From Neorhizobium galegae bv. officinalis (GTDB lineage: Bacteria; Pseudomonadota; Alphaproteobacteria; Rhizobiales; Rhizobiaceae): a stretch of 64,000 bases of DNA. How positions within the stretch are numbered: position 1 is the stretch's first letter; each line of letters begins with the position of its first letter. The notes under the pieces are model-generated. The model saw nothing but the letters and a program-made list of their open reading frames with translations, searched no databases and was not told where the DNA came from. Shown here in pieces: positions 50,061 through 59,437 of this stretch. Location of the stretch: the NCBI GenBank assembly GCA_000985875.1, contig CCRI01000002.1:1-64000 (forward strand), in the 5' to 3' direction. Position numbers and translations under genes: made by a program.

Positions 50061-50942
50061 ATGCCGAAGGCGCGAGGATTTGGAGAGGCCTGGGCTCATC
50101 ACGGTGAGATCCTGCAGGGTATATTCGAAGACGAGAGAAGTCATAAACATCGGGGACTGGTTTCGCTTCCCTGCCGTCATCTGAGGTCAGAGGCGGTGTT
50201 TTTTCCCAACTCACATGACCAGGTAACGGTCTCTCCCTGCTCCCGCGAAAAAGCGCGCAGGGCTGCCGAACTCACCATGCGCCGGGCAGGAATTGAACGT
50301 TGCGGCGGACACCTTGTCATTGCGTCTGACATACCCGCCGGCCGAGGCCTTGGTTCGTCGACCGCCGATGTGCTGGCGGCCATCCACGCAGCCATCGACT
50401 ACCTTGGTCTCAGTTGGACCCAGGAAGAGATCATGCGCGTCGCCGTCGAGGCGGAGACGGCCTGTGACGCCACCCTCTTTACTCAGAGCGCCGTATTGTT
50501 CGCCCAGCGGGAAGGGATCGTGATCGAGCCATTCCACCGACCCGTTCCTCCGATCGACATCATCAGTGTCGATACCGAGCCGTTGAAGACGGTCCCGACA
50601 CTCGATTTCGTGCCGGCCCGCTATGACACGTTCGAAGCCGGGGCCTTCAAGTCCCTACGCAGCCTCCTCAGGAGGGCCATCAGGCTTGGAGATCTGGATC
50701 TCATCGGCAGGGTTGCAACCGCAAGCGCCAACCTGAATGAGAGGTTCCTGCCGAAACCAGGTCTTCGCGCGCTTCAGGAGATCGCCAGCCGATGTGGAGC
50801 CTTCGGCGTCCAGGTCGCCCATAGCGGAACCGTCGTGGGTCTGATGTTCGACCCCCGAGGGCCGGAAACGTCGCAGAAGATCGATCGTGCGATTTCCGCT
50901 CTCGGCGCAGCCGACTTCCAATTCCGGATCTTCAACGCGTAA
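50061..50942 (+). CDS. GHMP-family kinase, PduX-like
   Basis: 293 residues from ATG 50061 with GAGG upstream. GHMP motif 1 appears as AWAHHGEILQG near residues 10-20 and the ATP-binding motif 2 as IPAGRGLGSSTADVLAAIHA near 90-109. A third Gly-rich motif, VAHSGTVVGLMFD, is near residue 255. This set matches PduX-type kinases, which phosphorylate the hydroxyl of L-threonine for cobalamin synthesis; homoserine kinases are related. No cobalamin gene is nearby, and the next genes are a PLP enzyme and an ATP-grasp ligase. A Ser, Thr or homoserine-type substrate activated for beta- or gamma-replacement is therefore inferred. First gene of a three-gene operon. Confidence 0.85.
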   Translation: MPKARGFGEAWAHHGEILQGIFEDERSHKHRGLVSLPCRHLRSEAVFFPNSHDQVTVSPCSREKARRAAELTMRRAGIERCGGHLVIASDIPAGRGLGSSTADVLAAIHAAIDYLGLSWTQEEIMRVAVEAETACDATLFTQSAVLFAQREGIVIEPFHRPVPPIDIISVDTEPLKTVPTLDFVPARYDTFEAGAFKSLRSLLRRAIRLGDLDLIGRVATASANLNERFLPKPGLRALQEIASRCGAFGVQVAHSGTVVGLMFDPRGPETSQKIDRAISALGAADFQFRIFNA

Positions 50943-50968
50943 ACATTCGACCCCCAGGGGAGAGCAAT

Positions 50969-51991
50969 ATGGCATATTCCCATTTTCGAAATCTCGAGGA
51001 TTTCGAAGATCCTCGACTGGTACAGATCGACAGCAACCTGTACGGCGCGGCGTTCTTCCTGATGAAGCTCCTGCCAGCCAGATTTATCCTCGAGCAGGCT
51101 TTCGAACGCGGGGAGATAACAGCCGGAAGCTGTATCTGCGAGACATCTTCCGGCACTTTCGCACTGGCGCTCGCAATGTTGACTGCACAGTCCGGCAATG
51201 GGCTGATCATTGTCTGTGACTGGGCAATCGATCCGAAACTACAAAGGCGGCTACTGGAGCTTGGCGCCCGCCTCGAGATCATCACGGATCCGCAGCCCCA
51301 ACGGGGCTTGCAGCAGGCCCGGCTCGACCGCCTGCGCCTGCTGCTTGCCGAAAACGGATCCCGATTTTGGCCCTGCCAGTATGACAATCCGGACAACCCG
51401 CTGTCCTACGCCAAGGTCGCCGCAAAGCTGGTCGAACGGATCGGCCGCGTCGATTGCCTCGTCGGAACCGTCGGGTCAGGCGGCTCGCTCTGTGGCACGG
51501 CTCGTTATCTGCGCATGTTGTTTCCGGACCTCTTCGTGATTGGGGTCGACACGATGAACAGCGTCCTCTTCGGGCAGCCGGATGCGTCGCGCTTGATCCG
51601 TGGGTTGGGCGGCAGCGTGGTTCCGAAGAATATCGACCATACACAAGTGGATGAGGTCCACTGGGTTTCCGCTGCCGAGACATTTCGGGGAACCCGCGAT
51701 TTGCACCACCGTCACGCCCTGTTCATGGGCCCGACAAGCGGGGCAGCGTTCAAGGTCGCCGCCTGGTGGAGTGGCCGCCATCGGGACAAAAATACCGTGG
51801 TGTTGATGCCCGACGAAGGCCATCGATACATCGATACCGCCTATGACGACGACTGGCTGGCTGCAAACAGTCCTGACTGGATCGACAGCAGGACCGAATC
51901 TCCCGCAACGACAACGGAGCCGGGCTCGAAATTTACAAGCTGGACACGCTTCGCCTGGGGCAGGCGAGCCCGTAGCGAAGTTGTGCCGTAG
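50969..51991 (+). CDS. Cysteine-synthase-like PLP enzyme
   Basis: 340 residues, fold type II PLP. SNLYGAAFFLMKLLPARFIL near residues 22-41 holds the probable Schiff-base Lys33. The usual Asn loop is replaced by ETSSGTFALALAMLTAQ, and GTVGSGGSLCGTARYLR near 170 is the phosphate-binding Gly loop. Cysteine synthases have SVKDR and TSGNTG; the variation suggests a different substrate. With a kinase just upstream, a phosphorylated hydroxy amino acid could be the substrate and the product a beta- or gamma-substituted amino acid. GGGGAGAG precedes ATG. The gene starts 26 bp after the kinase. Confidence 0.85.
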   Translation: MAYSHFRNLEDFEDPRLVQIDSNLYGAAFFLMKLLPARFILEQAFERGEITAGSCICETSSGTFALALAMLTAQSGNGLIIVCDWAIDPKLQRRLLELGARLEIITDPQPQRGLQQARLDRLRLLLAENGSRFWPCQYDNPDNPLSYAKVAAKLVERIGRVDCLVGTVGSGGSLCGTARYLRMLFPDLFVIGVDTMNSVLFGQPDASRLIRGLGGSVVPKNIDHTQVDEVHWVSAAETFRGTRDLHHRHALFMGPTSGAAFKVAAWWSGRHRDKNTVVLMPDEGHRYIDTAYDDDWLAANSPDWIDSRTESPATTTEPGSKFTSWTRFAWGRRARSEVVP

Positions 51992-52059
51992 AACAATAGT
52001 TTCCGGCGGATGTCGCGGCGAGTCAACGGCCGCGGAAGATCACAGAAGGAGGCAACACG

Positions 52060-53265
52060 ATGCCAGACGGAAAACTGGTTTTCCTGGAAAGCAGCACCAC
52101 CGGACATCTCTTCGTTCGAGCGGCCCGCCACCAGGGGCTTTGCCCTGTTTTGGTGACAAGCGGAAGTGATCGCTATCGAAATCTGGCCGGCGAGGCCATC
52201 GACACGATCATTGCCGATACCTGCGATATTGCGGAGATGGCTCTGGTTTGTGATGAACTCCAGTCACAGGCACCAATTGTCGGGATATTGTCCACTTCGG
52301 GTGCTTACGCGGCAATGGCCGCTCGCCTCTGCCACCAGTTGGGACTCCCCGGCGGCGATCACCAAGCGATCGACAACTGCCAGAACAAATTCCTCCAGCG
52401 CGGTACGCTCAAGAATGCCGGCTTCCTGACGCCGGCCTATGAACTGGTCCACAGTATTCCCTCCGCTGTCGAAGCAGCGACCCGGATCGGATTTCCGGTG
52501 ATCGTGAAGCCCGTCATTGGAAGTGGAAGCACCGGTGTGCGCCTTTGTCTGGACAGTGGAGATGTTGGAGAGCACGCGGCCCATCTGCTCTCGACCGGCA
52601 GCGAGGGAACGGCCCGGGAGATCCTGATCGAGGAATTCATTGTGGGACCTGAATATTCCGTTGAGACAGTTGGAGATGTCGTGCTCGGCATTACCAGGAA
52701 ACATCTGGGGGAATTGCCGTATTTCGTCGAGGTGGGCCACGATTTCCCGGCGCTTTTGCGCCAGGTCGACGAGGCTTCGATTGCCGACACGGTCGTGTCC
52801 GCACTTGACGCGCTGTACCTTCATTGGGGGCCGGCGCATACGGAGTTGCGCCTGGACGAGCGAGGGCCGGTCATCATCGAGGTCAACCCCCGGATGGGTG
52901 GCGACATGATCCCCGAACTGACAAGGCTGGCCACTGGCATCGACGTGGTCTCGGAGACGATCAAGCTGGTCACCGGTGCAAAGATCGATCTGACTCCGCA
53001 AAGACGCCGGCGGGCATCCATCCGATTCCTCCATCCAGGCGCCGAGGGGGTCGTCCGATGGGCGTCGGATCTGAATGCCGCCCGCGCGATATCGTCGGTC
53101 TCGGAGATTGAACTCTACATGGCAGAAGGGGATGAAGTCCGCCGGAATGGCGATTATCGGGACCGGATCGGCCATGTCATCGCGGTCGGCGAAACCCAAA
53201 ACCAGATCGAAGCCAGTCTCGCGAAAGCCATGGCACATTTGCAATACGGTATAGAGGCTTCTTGA
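52060..53265 (+). CDS. ATP-grasp carboxylate-amine ligase
   Basis: 401 residues. The ATP-grasp fold is seen in GFPVIVKPVIGSGSTGV near 145-161, ILIEEFIVGPEYSVETVGDV near 190-209 and the metal-binding PVIIEVNPRMGGDMIPELTR near 269-288. The first 100 residues form a Rossmann-like lid. The overall order matches L-amino-acid ligases of the BacD/YwfE type, which join two amino acids by an acyl phosphate. GAAGGAGG precedes ATG. As last gene of the operon it could couple the unusual amino acid made by the two upstream enzymes to another amino acid. Substrates unknown. Confidence 0.88.
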   Translation: MPDGKLVFLESSTTGHLFVRAARHQGLCPVLVTSGSDRYRNLAGEAIDTIIADTCDIAEMALVCDELQSQAPIVGILSTSGAYAAMAARLCHQLGLPGGDHQAIDNCQNKFLQRGTLKNAGFLTPAYELVHSIPSAVEAATRIGFPVIVKPVIGSGSTGVRLCLDSGDVGEHAAHLLSTGSEGTAREILIEEFIVGPEYSVETVGDVVLGITRKHLGELPYFVEVGHDFPALLRQVDEASIADTVVSALDALYLHWGPAHTELRLDERGPVIIEVNPRMGGDMIPELTRLATGIDVVSETIKLVTGAKIDLTPQRRRRASIRFLHPGAEGVVRWASDLNAARAISSVSEIELYMAEGDEVRRNGDYRDRIGHVIAVGETQNQIEASLAKAMAHLQYGIEAS

Positions 53266-53427
53266 CCCAGGTAAGGGCAGATGGCCCAAGCCTCGACCAC
53301 AATCCTCTTCGCGCGGACCGTCACGGTGCGTCCGAGAACTATGGCGGGACGCCAAGACCACGGGGAGGCGACGGCAGGTTCGATGCCGAATTGCATTGAC
53401 GTTCCCAGAGCGGGGCCTTGCGCATAA

Positions 53428-53895
53428 TCACTGCCTAAATGCCACCTCGTCGAGCGTGTAGTAGAATTTGCCTCTTTCCCGAATGGCACCAAGACTCTCG
53501 TAGAACGCCATCGCCTCCGGGTTCGCACTCGAAACACCCCATTTGATACGGAAGCAATCCAGGATCGCGGCTTCTCGGGACATGGCCCCCATCAATTCCC
53601 GCGCGATCCCCTGTCGACGATGGGCTTCATCGACCATCAGGTCACTCAGATACAACATGGGCCTGTTTCTAAACGTGAATTCCAGAACAAAATAAAGCGC
53701 GAACCCGACGATTTTCCCCTCCGGGTTTTCGCTGACCAGGATGTTACAGGCCGGCGGCGCCCGGTCGACGACCAGCCGGCTTAGTGCCTGCTCGTCTATG
53801 GCAAAAATATCACCATAACCCTCGACGTCCGCGTGCCTCTGCATCAAGGCCAGGACGCTTGCTACATCACCATGCTGGATCTTACGGACCGCCAT
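53428..53895 (-). CDS. GNAT N-acetyltransferase
   Basis: 155 residues from ATG 53895 (MAVRKIQHGDVASVLALM). The acetyl-CoA motif is YLSDLMVDEAHRRQGIAREL with R-R-Q-G-I-A near residue 96, followed by NPEAMAFYESLGA. The pattern is closest to diamine or spermidine-type acetyltransferases. It converges with the ATP-grasp gene. Likely roles are self-protection by acetylating the product, or making the N-acetyl substrate of the deacylase encoded downstream at 56542-57630. Which is not decided by sequence. Confidence 0.85.
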   Translation of the reverse strand: MAVRKIQHGDVASVLALMQRHADVEGYGDIFAIDEQALSRLVVDRAPPACNILVSENPEGKIVGFALYFVLEFTFRNRPMLYLSDLMVDEAHRRQGIARELMGAMSREAAILDCFRIKWGVSSANPEAMAFYESLGAIRERGKFYYTLDEVAFRQ

Positions 53896-54643
53896 GCCCA
53901 CACCCTGGATCGACTTTCGCCCGGTTGATCTTAGCAGGGCAGGGACCTGATCAGTGCAAAGTTCGTGTGAATTAATTCGGCGATATCGAGAAGTTTTACG
54001 AAGCCAGCCTTGAATTATGAAGGGATATTTGGGGAACCGGCCGTGTCCGGGTGCGCTCGATGATCACGGTCATTGGTCCCGCGCGCATGGCGAGAGGTTG
54101 CGGCGCGACAACGATGTCTTTCGCCGACTCTGTCGCCGATTGGATGTTGCCTGGCGAAGCGCAATCTGCGCGCAGCGATGGCAGGTAAACGGCGCAATTG
54201 TTGAAGATCTTCGCCGCCTCTCAAATGGCCTTTGAAGTCGCTTCGAATCATCGTGCTTCGAATTTCATGGTCTGATCGCCGAACTTATCTTCAATGCTCG
54301 GTCCTGGTGGATGGTCACGAACCAGATCGACCAGTCTGTTCCGTCATGGCGGCCCGTCAGCGGCATTTCCAGGAATATCACAGCGTCGGCCATCTCGACG
54401 GGATTGGGAACGTGCTGCGCCAAAAGAGCCAGGACGTTGCTATCGTCATTCCTCCTTCGCCACGAGTGTCGGTGACTGGAAACCTATTGAGAGCATGAGC
54501 TGGGTCATATCAGTAGTCTAACGCGATCGGCTCTGATGAGGAAGCCTTGAGGTGGCGCCGCTCCAGGGCGAATTCACAAAGTCAAAGAACCGAAGGGAAG
54601 GCCTTCACGCCACGGCGCCACACAGGGCGGCGCGGCAGCACAT

Positions 54644-54977
54644 GATGATGGGGCGGTGGGGGGTAGCCAAAAGGCGTTACGCCTATCGGCTTAATTGAGA
54701 TACCAGAGCTAAATCCTATCATCGATAAACCGCTCGTAATCGACAGGAGGAGGAGATCATGAGCAATCCAGAGGGCATCGGCATTACCCCGCCGATTGGT
54801 AATACCGAGGCAGAGGCGCTTAGATCTGAGAGAGGGTTAAATACAGACCGGAACGTTGATCCCGGGATATCCCGAAAACGAGCTTATACTCCGGAGAACA
54901 ACGGGGTCATTCCGTCGAAAGACGGCCTTCTTCATCATCCAGTCTGATCGCCAATGGCAGATGATGGGGCGGTGGGG
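54644..54977 (+). repeat. 18-bp direct repeat flanking a short frame
   Basis: GATGATGGGGCGGTGGGG occurs at 54644-54661 and again at 54960-54977, 316 bp apart. The two copies are followed by different sequence. Could be recombination scars or element ends. Confidence 0.6.
54759..54947 (+). CDS. Possible small protein
   Basis: 62 residues, hydrophilic, Pro- and Asn-rich (MSNPEGIGITPPIGNTEAEA). The reason to list it is the strong ribosome site: AGGAGGAGGAGATC stands directly before ATG. No family is known to me, no helix-forming core is obvious, and codon use is not clearly that of the neighbours. It may be a small real gene or a chance frame between two direct repeats. Confidence 0.35.
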   Translation: MSNPEGIGITPPIGNTEAEALRSERGLNTDRNVDPGISRKRAYTPENNGVIPSKDGLLHHPV

Positions 54978-55373
54978 TTGTGCCATGATGGCTTATAGCG
55001 GGTAGACTGGCCATCACCGCGCAGGCGTTATTGTGGCGTCGCAACCGGAGTAAAAGCTTTGTTTATTGAGCCCAACCGCAGTCATCATTACAGATGCGCT
55101 GGGCAGTGCCCTCTCGCGGATCTCCCTTGCGGATGCACTGCAAGAGATCTTGCCGTCCGCCTTGCGTCGTTAGGCATCGGCCGCGCCATGAGATGTGGGG
55201 CATTTGATTTGTAGTAAGCCTGCGGCATGACGCCACTCTGGCACGTCTCGAACAACCGGAGGGGCAAATGTCGGACCAGGCGGCATGATCGTCACCGCCG
55301 TTCGGTCAGCGATCCCAAGCTCCGACACAGCGCCAATCGCTCTCGCCGCCAACATCTCCTACTGGAGATTTTA

Positions 55374-56537
55374 TCAGCCCTCTTTATAGCCATGTGACGT
55401 CAGGATCAGCACAACCGATGCATCCTGGGTAATGACAGACTGCTCGCGCAGGATCTTGAGTCCGGCAAGCGCAATCGCGCTCGAACTTTCCACGAAGAGG
55501 CCTGCTTGCGCCAGTTCGCGCTGCGCGGCGATCGTTTGATCGGCCGACGGCCCGGCGATCGCTCCTCGCGAACTGAGCAGCGCAGCGATCGCCTGATAGG
55601 TGACGGTTGTTCCACCCAGAGAAAGAAACGCCGACTGCCCATCAAACTGTCCCACATAGCCTTCCCCCGCCATGACCCGCGCAATTCGGGGAAACGGTTC
55701 AGCCGCGTGAATTCGCGGAATGTCTCTCACGAGACCGGCGCAGAAAAGGTCGGCATACCCTTTTGTCAGTCCCCACAGCAGATCTCCCCGGGAGACCGGC
55801 ACGATGATGTCGCTTGGCTGTTCCGCCCCCAAAGCCAGAAAGAGTTCAAGCGCGATCGCCCTGTACCCGTCCACGGCGAACAGGTTGCTGCCGACGGCCG
55901 GGACTGTAAAATTGCTGGCCGGATACCACTCGCCTGACTTGGCGTGGACGGAAACCAGTTCCCATCGCGCTGCGGAGTTCGGCGCCACGATAACTTCGGC
56001 GCCGTGCAGCTCGATGGCTTTTCGCCAGCCTGACGCCATGGCTGAGGTGGTGACCACTACGCATTTGAGACCAGCATGGGCCGCAAATGCCGCGAGCGAG
56101 GCGCCGGCATTTCCACTTGAAGCGACTGCGAGCGTGCGGGCGCCGATATCGAGAGCTCTGCGAACGACGCCCGCGCTCATTCTGTCCTTGTGCGAGCCGG
56201 TGGGATTTGCGCCCTCGTTTTTTATTCCCAGCCATCTGACCTTGTTCTTTGCAGCGGTCTCGGTCAGTTCGAGGAGAGGGGTATTTCCCTCGCCGAGGCG
56301 GGGATGACCTGGATAGGCGAGCCAGTTTGCAATATCTCCGGCGCCCCTCAATTCCGGAAAACTCTCAAAAACCGGTGCAACGCTCGCGGGCGCCCCTGCT
56401 GCAGTGCAGGCCGGACAACCGTAAAAATAATCGCCGATTGGCCAGGTCCTTTGGCATCTGACGCACTGCATGCCGGACAGAGAAGGATTTGGCTCGATGA
56501 CGCGAACCGGTCTGCTCTCATTTGTTTGCCTGATCAT
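55374..56537 (-). CDS. Threonine-synthase-like PLP enzyme with N-terminal zinc ribbon
   Basis: 387 residues from ATG 56537, four bases after the deacylase stop. Residues 25-44 hold CVRC and CPAC, a zinc-ribbon-like pair seen in some threonine synthases. The PLP Lys is in NPTGSHKDRMSAG (Lys117), with SSGNAGASLAAFAAHAG as the Asn loop. Threonine synthase acts on O-phosphohomoserine, but relatives include diamino-acid and serine/threonine lyases, and SVVLILTSHGYKEG ends like the synthase. In the operon after a DoeB-like deacylase and an importer it more probably degrades a diamino acid. The final ligand-specific residues cannot be judged by eye. Confidence 0.82.
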   Translation of the reverse strand: MIRQTNESRPVRVIEPNPSLSGMQCVRCQRTWPIGDYFYGCPACTAAGAPASVAPVFESFPELRGAGDIANWLAYPGHPRLGEGNTPLLELTETAAKNKVRWLGIKNEGANPTGSHKDRMSAGVVRRALDIGARTLAVASSGNAGASLAAFAAHAGLKCVVVTTSAMASGWRKAIELHGAEVIVAPNSAARWELVSVHAKSGEWYPASNFTVPAVGSNLFAVDGYRAIALELFLALGAEQPSDIIVPVSRGDLLWGLTKGYADLFCAGLVRDIPRIHAAEPFPRIARVMAGEGYVGQFDGQSAFLSLGGTTVTYQAIAALLSSRGAIAGPSADQTIAAQRELAQAGLFVESSSAIALAGLKILREQSVITQDASVVLILTSHGYKEG

Positions 56538-56541
56538 TGCC

Positions 56542-57630
56542 CTATGGCCGGGCTTCGTCATTGAGGAAGGTGCACAGCTCGTCGCCTCTGCCAACCAAGG
56601 CGGGTATATGGCGGGACAAGACATAGCCGGATGTTTCGAAACGCACTTCCTTGGGATCGCAAAGGGGGAAGTCGGGGAAATGAATAAGCCCTGCGAGCTT
56701 GCCGGCGGAAACATATTCGCCCAGTTGGATGCGATGTTCGAATATTCCGGCGACAGGAGCATGCAGGCGACTGTTTGAACTCTTTTCCATCCACCGCGTC
56801 GCGTTTGGTGTAGTCACGTTGATCGAGGGCAGAACGCCGACCTGTTTCAGGATCCTCTTTATCCCCTCGCTGGCAAGCTGGAGCCCTTGCAGGGACAGCA
56901 TTTCACCTCCGCCGAGTTCGACCGTCAGGCAGGCTATGCCTTGTCTCGTACATTCGCCCGAAAGGGTCAGACTGCCCCCTCCGCCCTTGCCCTTGCTAAA
57001 GAAGCTGACGGGCGCGCCGAACCATTCGGCCAGGCGCCGCAATTCGGCGGGCTGTTGCCCATTTTCATCCTCGCGCAACAGCGCGCAGGGGATAAACTCC
57101 GAGGAACGTCCACCGGCGTGCAGGTCGAGCACCAGATCGGCGCGGGGCAAAAGTACCGTGCTGACATAATGCGCGATCACTTGCGTCGGACTGCCCAAGG
57201 CGTCGCCGGGAAAGCAGCGATTGAGGTTCGATCCATCAAGCGGGGAGGACCTTGTCCCAGCCATCACCGCGGGAAAATTCAGCGATGGCAGGATGATGAT
57301 CTGACCTTGCACCCATTCCGCCTGAAGATCGCGGGCAAGGTTCATCAGCGCAACGATCCCTTCATACTCGTTGCCGTGATTGCCGCCGACCAACAGGGCC
57401 GTCGGACCAGTGCCATTCTTGAGCGAGATCACCGGGATCGGAATGTAGCCATAGCCGTTGGTTTCCCGTGAATGGTAAAGGTGAAGGGACCCGTCTTGCT
57501 TGCCGTCCTTGTCGAAGTCGAGAAGCGTTGAGATCGGCGTTTCAACCCCATTCCCAACGATCCGAGCCGTCCGGTTCGCCGATCCGGCTTGTGCTGTTTG
57601 CCTGTTGGTCGAGGGCTCAATTCTGACCAT
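56542..57630 (-). CDS. DoeB/EutE-like amide hydrolase (AstE/AspA family)
   Basis: 362 residues. The zinc motif is LVGGNHGNEYEG with His85 and Glu88, and the third ligand is in LVLDLHAGG; the catalytic Glu is in CLTVELGGGE. The family includes succinylglutamate desuccinylase, aspartoacylase and the ectoine-breakdown enzyme DoeB/EutE, which removes acetate from N-acetyl-2,4-diaminobutyrate. Length and the segment LLDFDKDGKQDGSLHLYHSR are closest to the DoeB type as I recall it. Other ectoine genes (hydrolase, aminotransferase) are missing. It overlaps the end of the permease gene by 14 bases, so import and hydrolysis are co-expressed. Confidence 0.82.
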   Translation of the reverse strand: MVRIEPSTNRQTAQAGSANRTARIVGNGVETPISTLLDFDKDGKQDGSLHLYHSRETNGYGYIPIPVISLKNGTGPTALLVGGNHGNEYEGIVALMNLARDLQAEWVQGQIIILPSLNFPAVMAGTRSSPLDGSNLNRCFPGDALGSPTQVIAHYVSTVLLPRADLVLDLHAGGRSSEFIPCALLREDENGQQPAELRRLAEWFGAPVSFFSKGKGGGGSLTLSGECTRQGIACLTVELGGGEMLSLQGLQLASEGIKRILKQVGVLPSINVTTPNATRWMEKSSNSRLHAPVAGIFEHRIQLGEYVSAGKLAGLIHFPDFPLCDPKEVRFETSGYVLSRHIPALVGRGDELCTFLNDEARP

Positions 57631-59437
57631 GGCGGTATCCTCCCTTGCGTCGGATCAATTCCGAAACCACGATGATGATGCTCATGAAAACCAGCAGGAG
57701 GCTCGCTACGGCGGCCAGACGCGGGCTCACCGACAGAAGGGCATCCTCGTACATGAGCTTGGGCAGGGTGGTGATCCGGCCGCCGGTGACAAACAGAGCG
57801 ATCGTCAACTCGTCGAAGGAAATGATGAATGCGAACATGAACGACGCGATGATGCCTGAGCGGATCAGAGGAAATGTCACGCGGTGGAAGGTCTGCATGC
57901 CGCTTGCACCCATGGTGGCGGCCGCATAGTCGAGATTGCGATCGTAACCCTTGATGACGGCAAGCACGGTGATGACGATATAAGGGATCACAATGACCGT
58001 GTGCCCAAGCACGACCGCAAACGTGGTGCCGGCAATTCCAATCCGAGAAAAGAGAAAGAACAGGCCAACGGCGATGAAGATGTTCGGTACGATCATCGGC
58101 GCAACAACCAGCCCAAACAGGGCAGGCTTTGCGGCAAAATTGTCGCGCGCCAATGCGAAGGCACAGGGCACGGCAAACAGCATTGCGATGGTGGCAGCGA
58201 CGAGCGCAACCATGAAGGATCTCGCAGCCGCGCCGAGCCATACCGGCGAGTCCAGCACCAATTGATACCATTGCAGCGAGAAAAGCTTTGGAGGCCAGGT
58301 GAGGAAGGCCTCGGAAGTGAACGAGACCGGCAGAACGAAAAGGGTGGGAAGCGCGAGAAAGGCCAGGACGAACGTACAAGCTGCGTAGAGTCCGATGCGC
58401 GTTCTGCGACCTCGGTTTTTCTCTCCTTGTTTCAGGATCGTCAATGCGTAGATGGCCGCATCGGTAAGATTGGCCAACACGGAAGTGATGGCGTTTCCCG
58501 CAAGGACCGCCCACCCTCTTATGGACGATCTCTTCGCCGGTACGCGTGCTTGTTGCGCGCTCCCTCCGATAACCGACAGGCCGAATATCCGGTCGTAGAC
58601 GAGAAAGATCGCCATGAAGGTGATGACGAGCAGAACGCCGATGGCTCCGGCAAATTGCCAGTTCAGGACTTCCCTGATCTGGAATATGATGAGCTGGACA
58701 ATCATCGTGTCGTGAGGGCCACCCAAAAGGGCTGGGGTGATGAAAAAGCCGAGTGACGTGATGAAGACCAGAAGCGCCGCGGACGCGACGCCAGGCATGG
58801 TCAAGGGGAAGTAGATCCGCCAGAAACGTGTCCCACCCTTTGCCCCCATCGTCGCAGCAGCCTTGGGCAGGTTCGGGTCGATACCCTCCATCACCGCCAG
58901 AAGCGTCAAGATCGCCAACGGCATCAGAGCATGGGTCATGCCGATCATCACGCCGGCGAAGTTGTAGATCAACTGGAGCGGGGCATCGACAATCCCCATG
59001 GCAAGCAAGATCTGATTAACAGCGCCCTTGCGACCGAGAAGCACGATCCATGCGAACGCCCTCACGAGGAAGCTCGTCCAAAACGGCATCAAGACCAGAA
59101 TGATGAGCCAGTTACGGGTTGATCCACGTGAGATCGACAGGAGATAGGCCACCGGATAGGCGCCAACGACACAAAGCAGCGTGGTGTAGAAAGCCACCTT
59201 GATGGTCGTGAGCAGCACCTTGCCATAGAGGGGCACTTCGATCAGCCGTTGGTAATGTTCAAGCGACGGCAGGCTGCGATCATCCAGGAAGCTTAAGCCC
59301 AGAAGCATCACGACAGGAATGACGAACAGCGATAGCAGAAACACCGCCACGGGTCCGGTCTGCCAATAGAGCTTGTTCCATGTCGGCCAGATGCGCAGCG
59401 GTGGGGCGGTTCCGGCGACAAAATCAACTCTCGCCAT
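57617..59437 (-). CDS. Fused ABC permease (PotB-PotC type)
   Basis: 606 residues, about double a normal permease. Residues 1-295 form a PotB/PotH-like module (first helix near 28-50; EAA-type loop with AAATMGAKGGTRFWRIYFPL near 208-227). After a short basic linker (RRTRIG), residues 330-606 form a PotC/PotI-like module with its own EAA loop YAAATMGASGMQTFHRVTFP. Both halves have about six membrane helices. Spermidine/putrescine and Fe(III) importers use two such subunits, here joined. The start ATG overlaps the ATPase stop (TGATG). The import substrate is unknown but probably a small cation or acylated amino acid. Confidence 0.88.
   Translation of the reverse strand: MARVDFVAGTAPPLRIWPTWNKLYWQTGPVAVFLLSLFVIPVVMLLGLSFLDDRSLPSLEHYQRLIEVPLYGKVLLTTIKVAFYTTLLCVVGAYPVAYLLSISRGSTRNWLIILVLMPFWTSFLVRAFAWIVLLGRKGAVNQILLAMGIVDAPLQLIYNFAGVMIGMTHALMPLAILTLLAVMEGIDPNLPKAAATMGAKGGTRFWRIYFPLTMPGVASAALLVFITSLGFFITPALLGGPHDTMIVQLIIFQIREVLNWQFAGAIGVLLVITFMAIFLVYDRIFGLSVIGGSAQQARVPAKRSSIRGWAVLAGNAITSVLANLTDAAIYALTILKQGEKNRGRRTRIGLYAACTFVLAFLALPTLFVLPVSFTSEAFLTWPPKLFSLQWYQLVLDSPVWLGAAARSFMVALVAATIAMLFAVPCAFALARDNFAAKPALFGLVVAPMIVPNIFIAVGLFFLFSRIGIAGTTFAVVLGHTVIVIPYIVITVLAVIKGYDRNLDYAAATMGASGMQTFHRVTFPLIRSGIIASFMFAFIISFDELTIALFVTGGRITTLPKLMYEDALLSVSPRLAAVASLLLVFMSIIIVVSELIRRKGGYRHGQN

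Larger units (their letters stand above)
53896..55373. other. 1.5-kb region of remnants and one possible small gene
   Basis: No full gene is supported. On the minus strand, about 54000-54230 reads EAAKIFNNCAVYLPSLRADC onward, and 54280-54450 reads LALLAQHVPNPVEMADAVIF onward; both are protein-like but lack starts, so probably remnants. A strong ribosome site precedes a short open frame at 54759. An 18-bp direct repeat flanks that frame. Confidence 0.4.

Noticed and set aside
49687..50214. N-terminal extension of the winged-helix regulator
   Set aside because: The extra 176 residues are not protein-like and overlap the divergent kinase gene; the receiver begins at ATG 49686.
50061..50942. Kinase as part of cobalamin synthesis (PduX role)
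   Set aside because: No cob or cbi gene is nearby, and the operon partners are a PLP enzyme and an ATP-grasp ligase.
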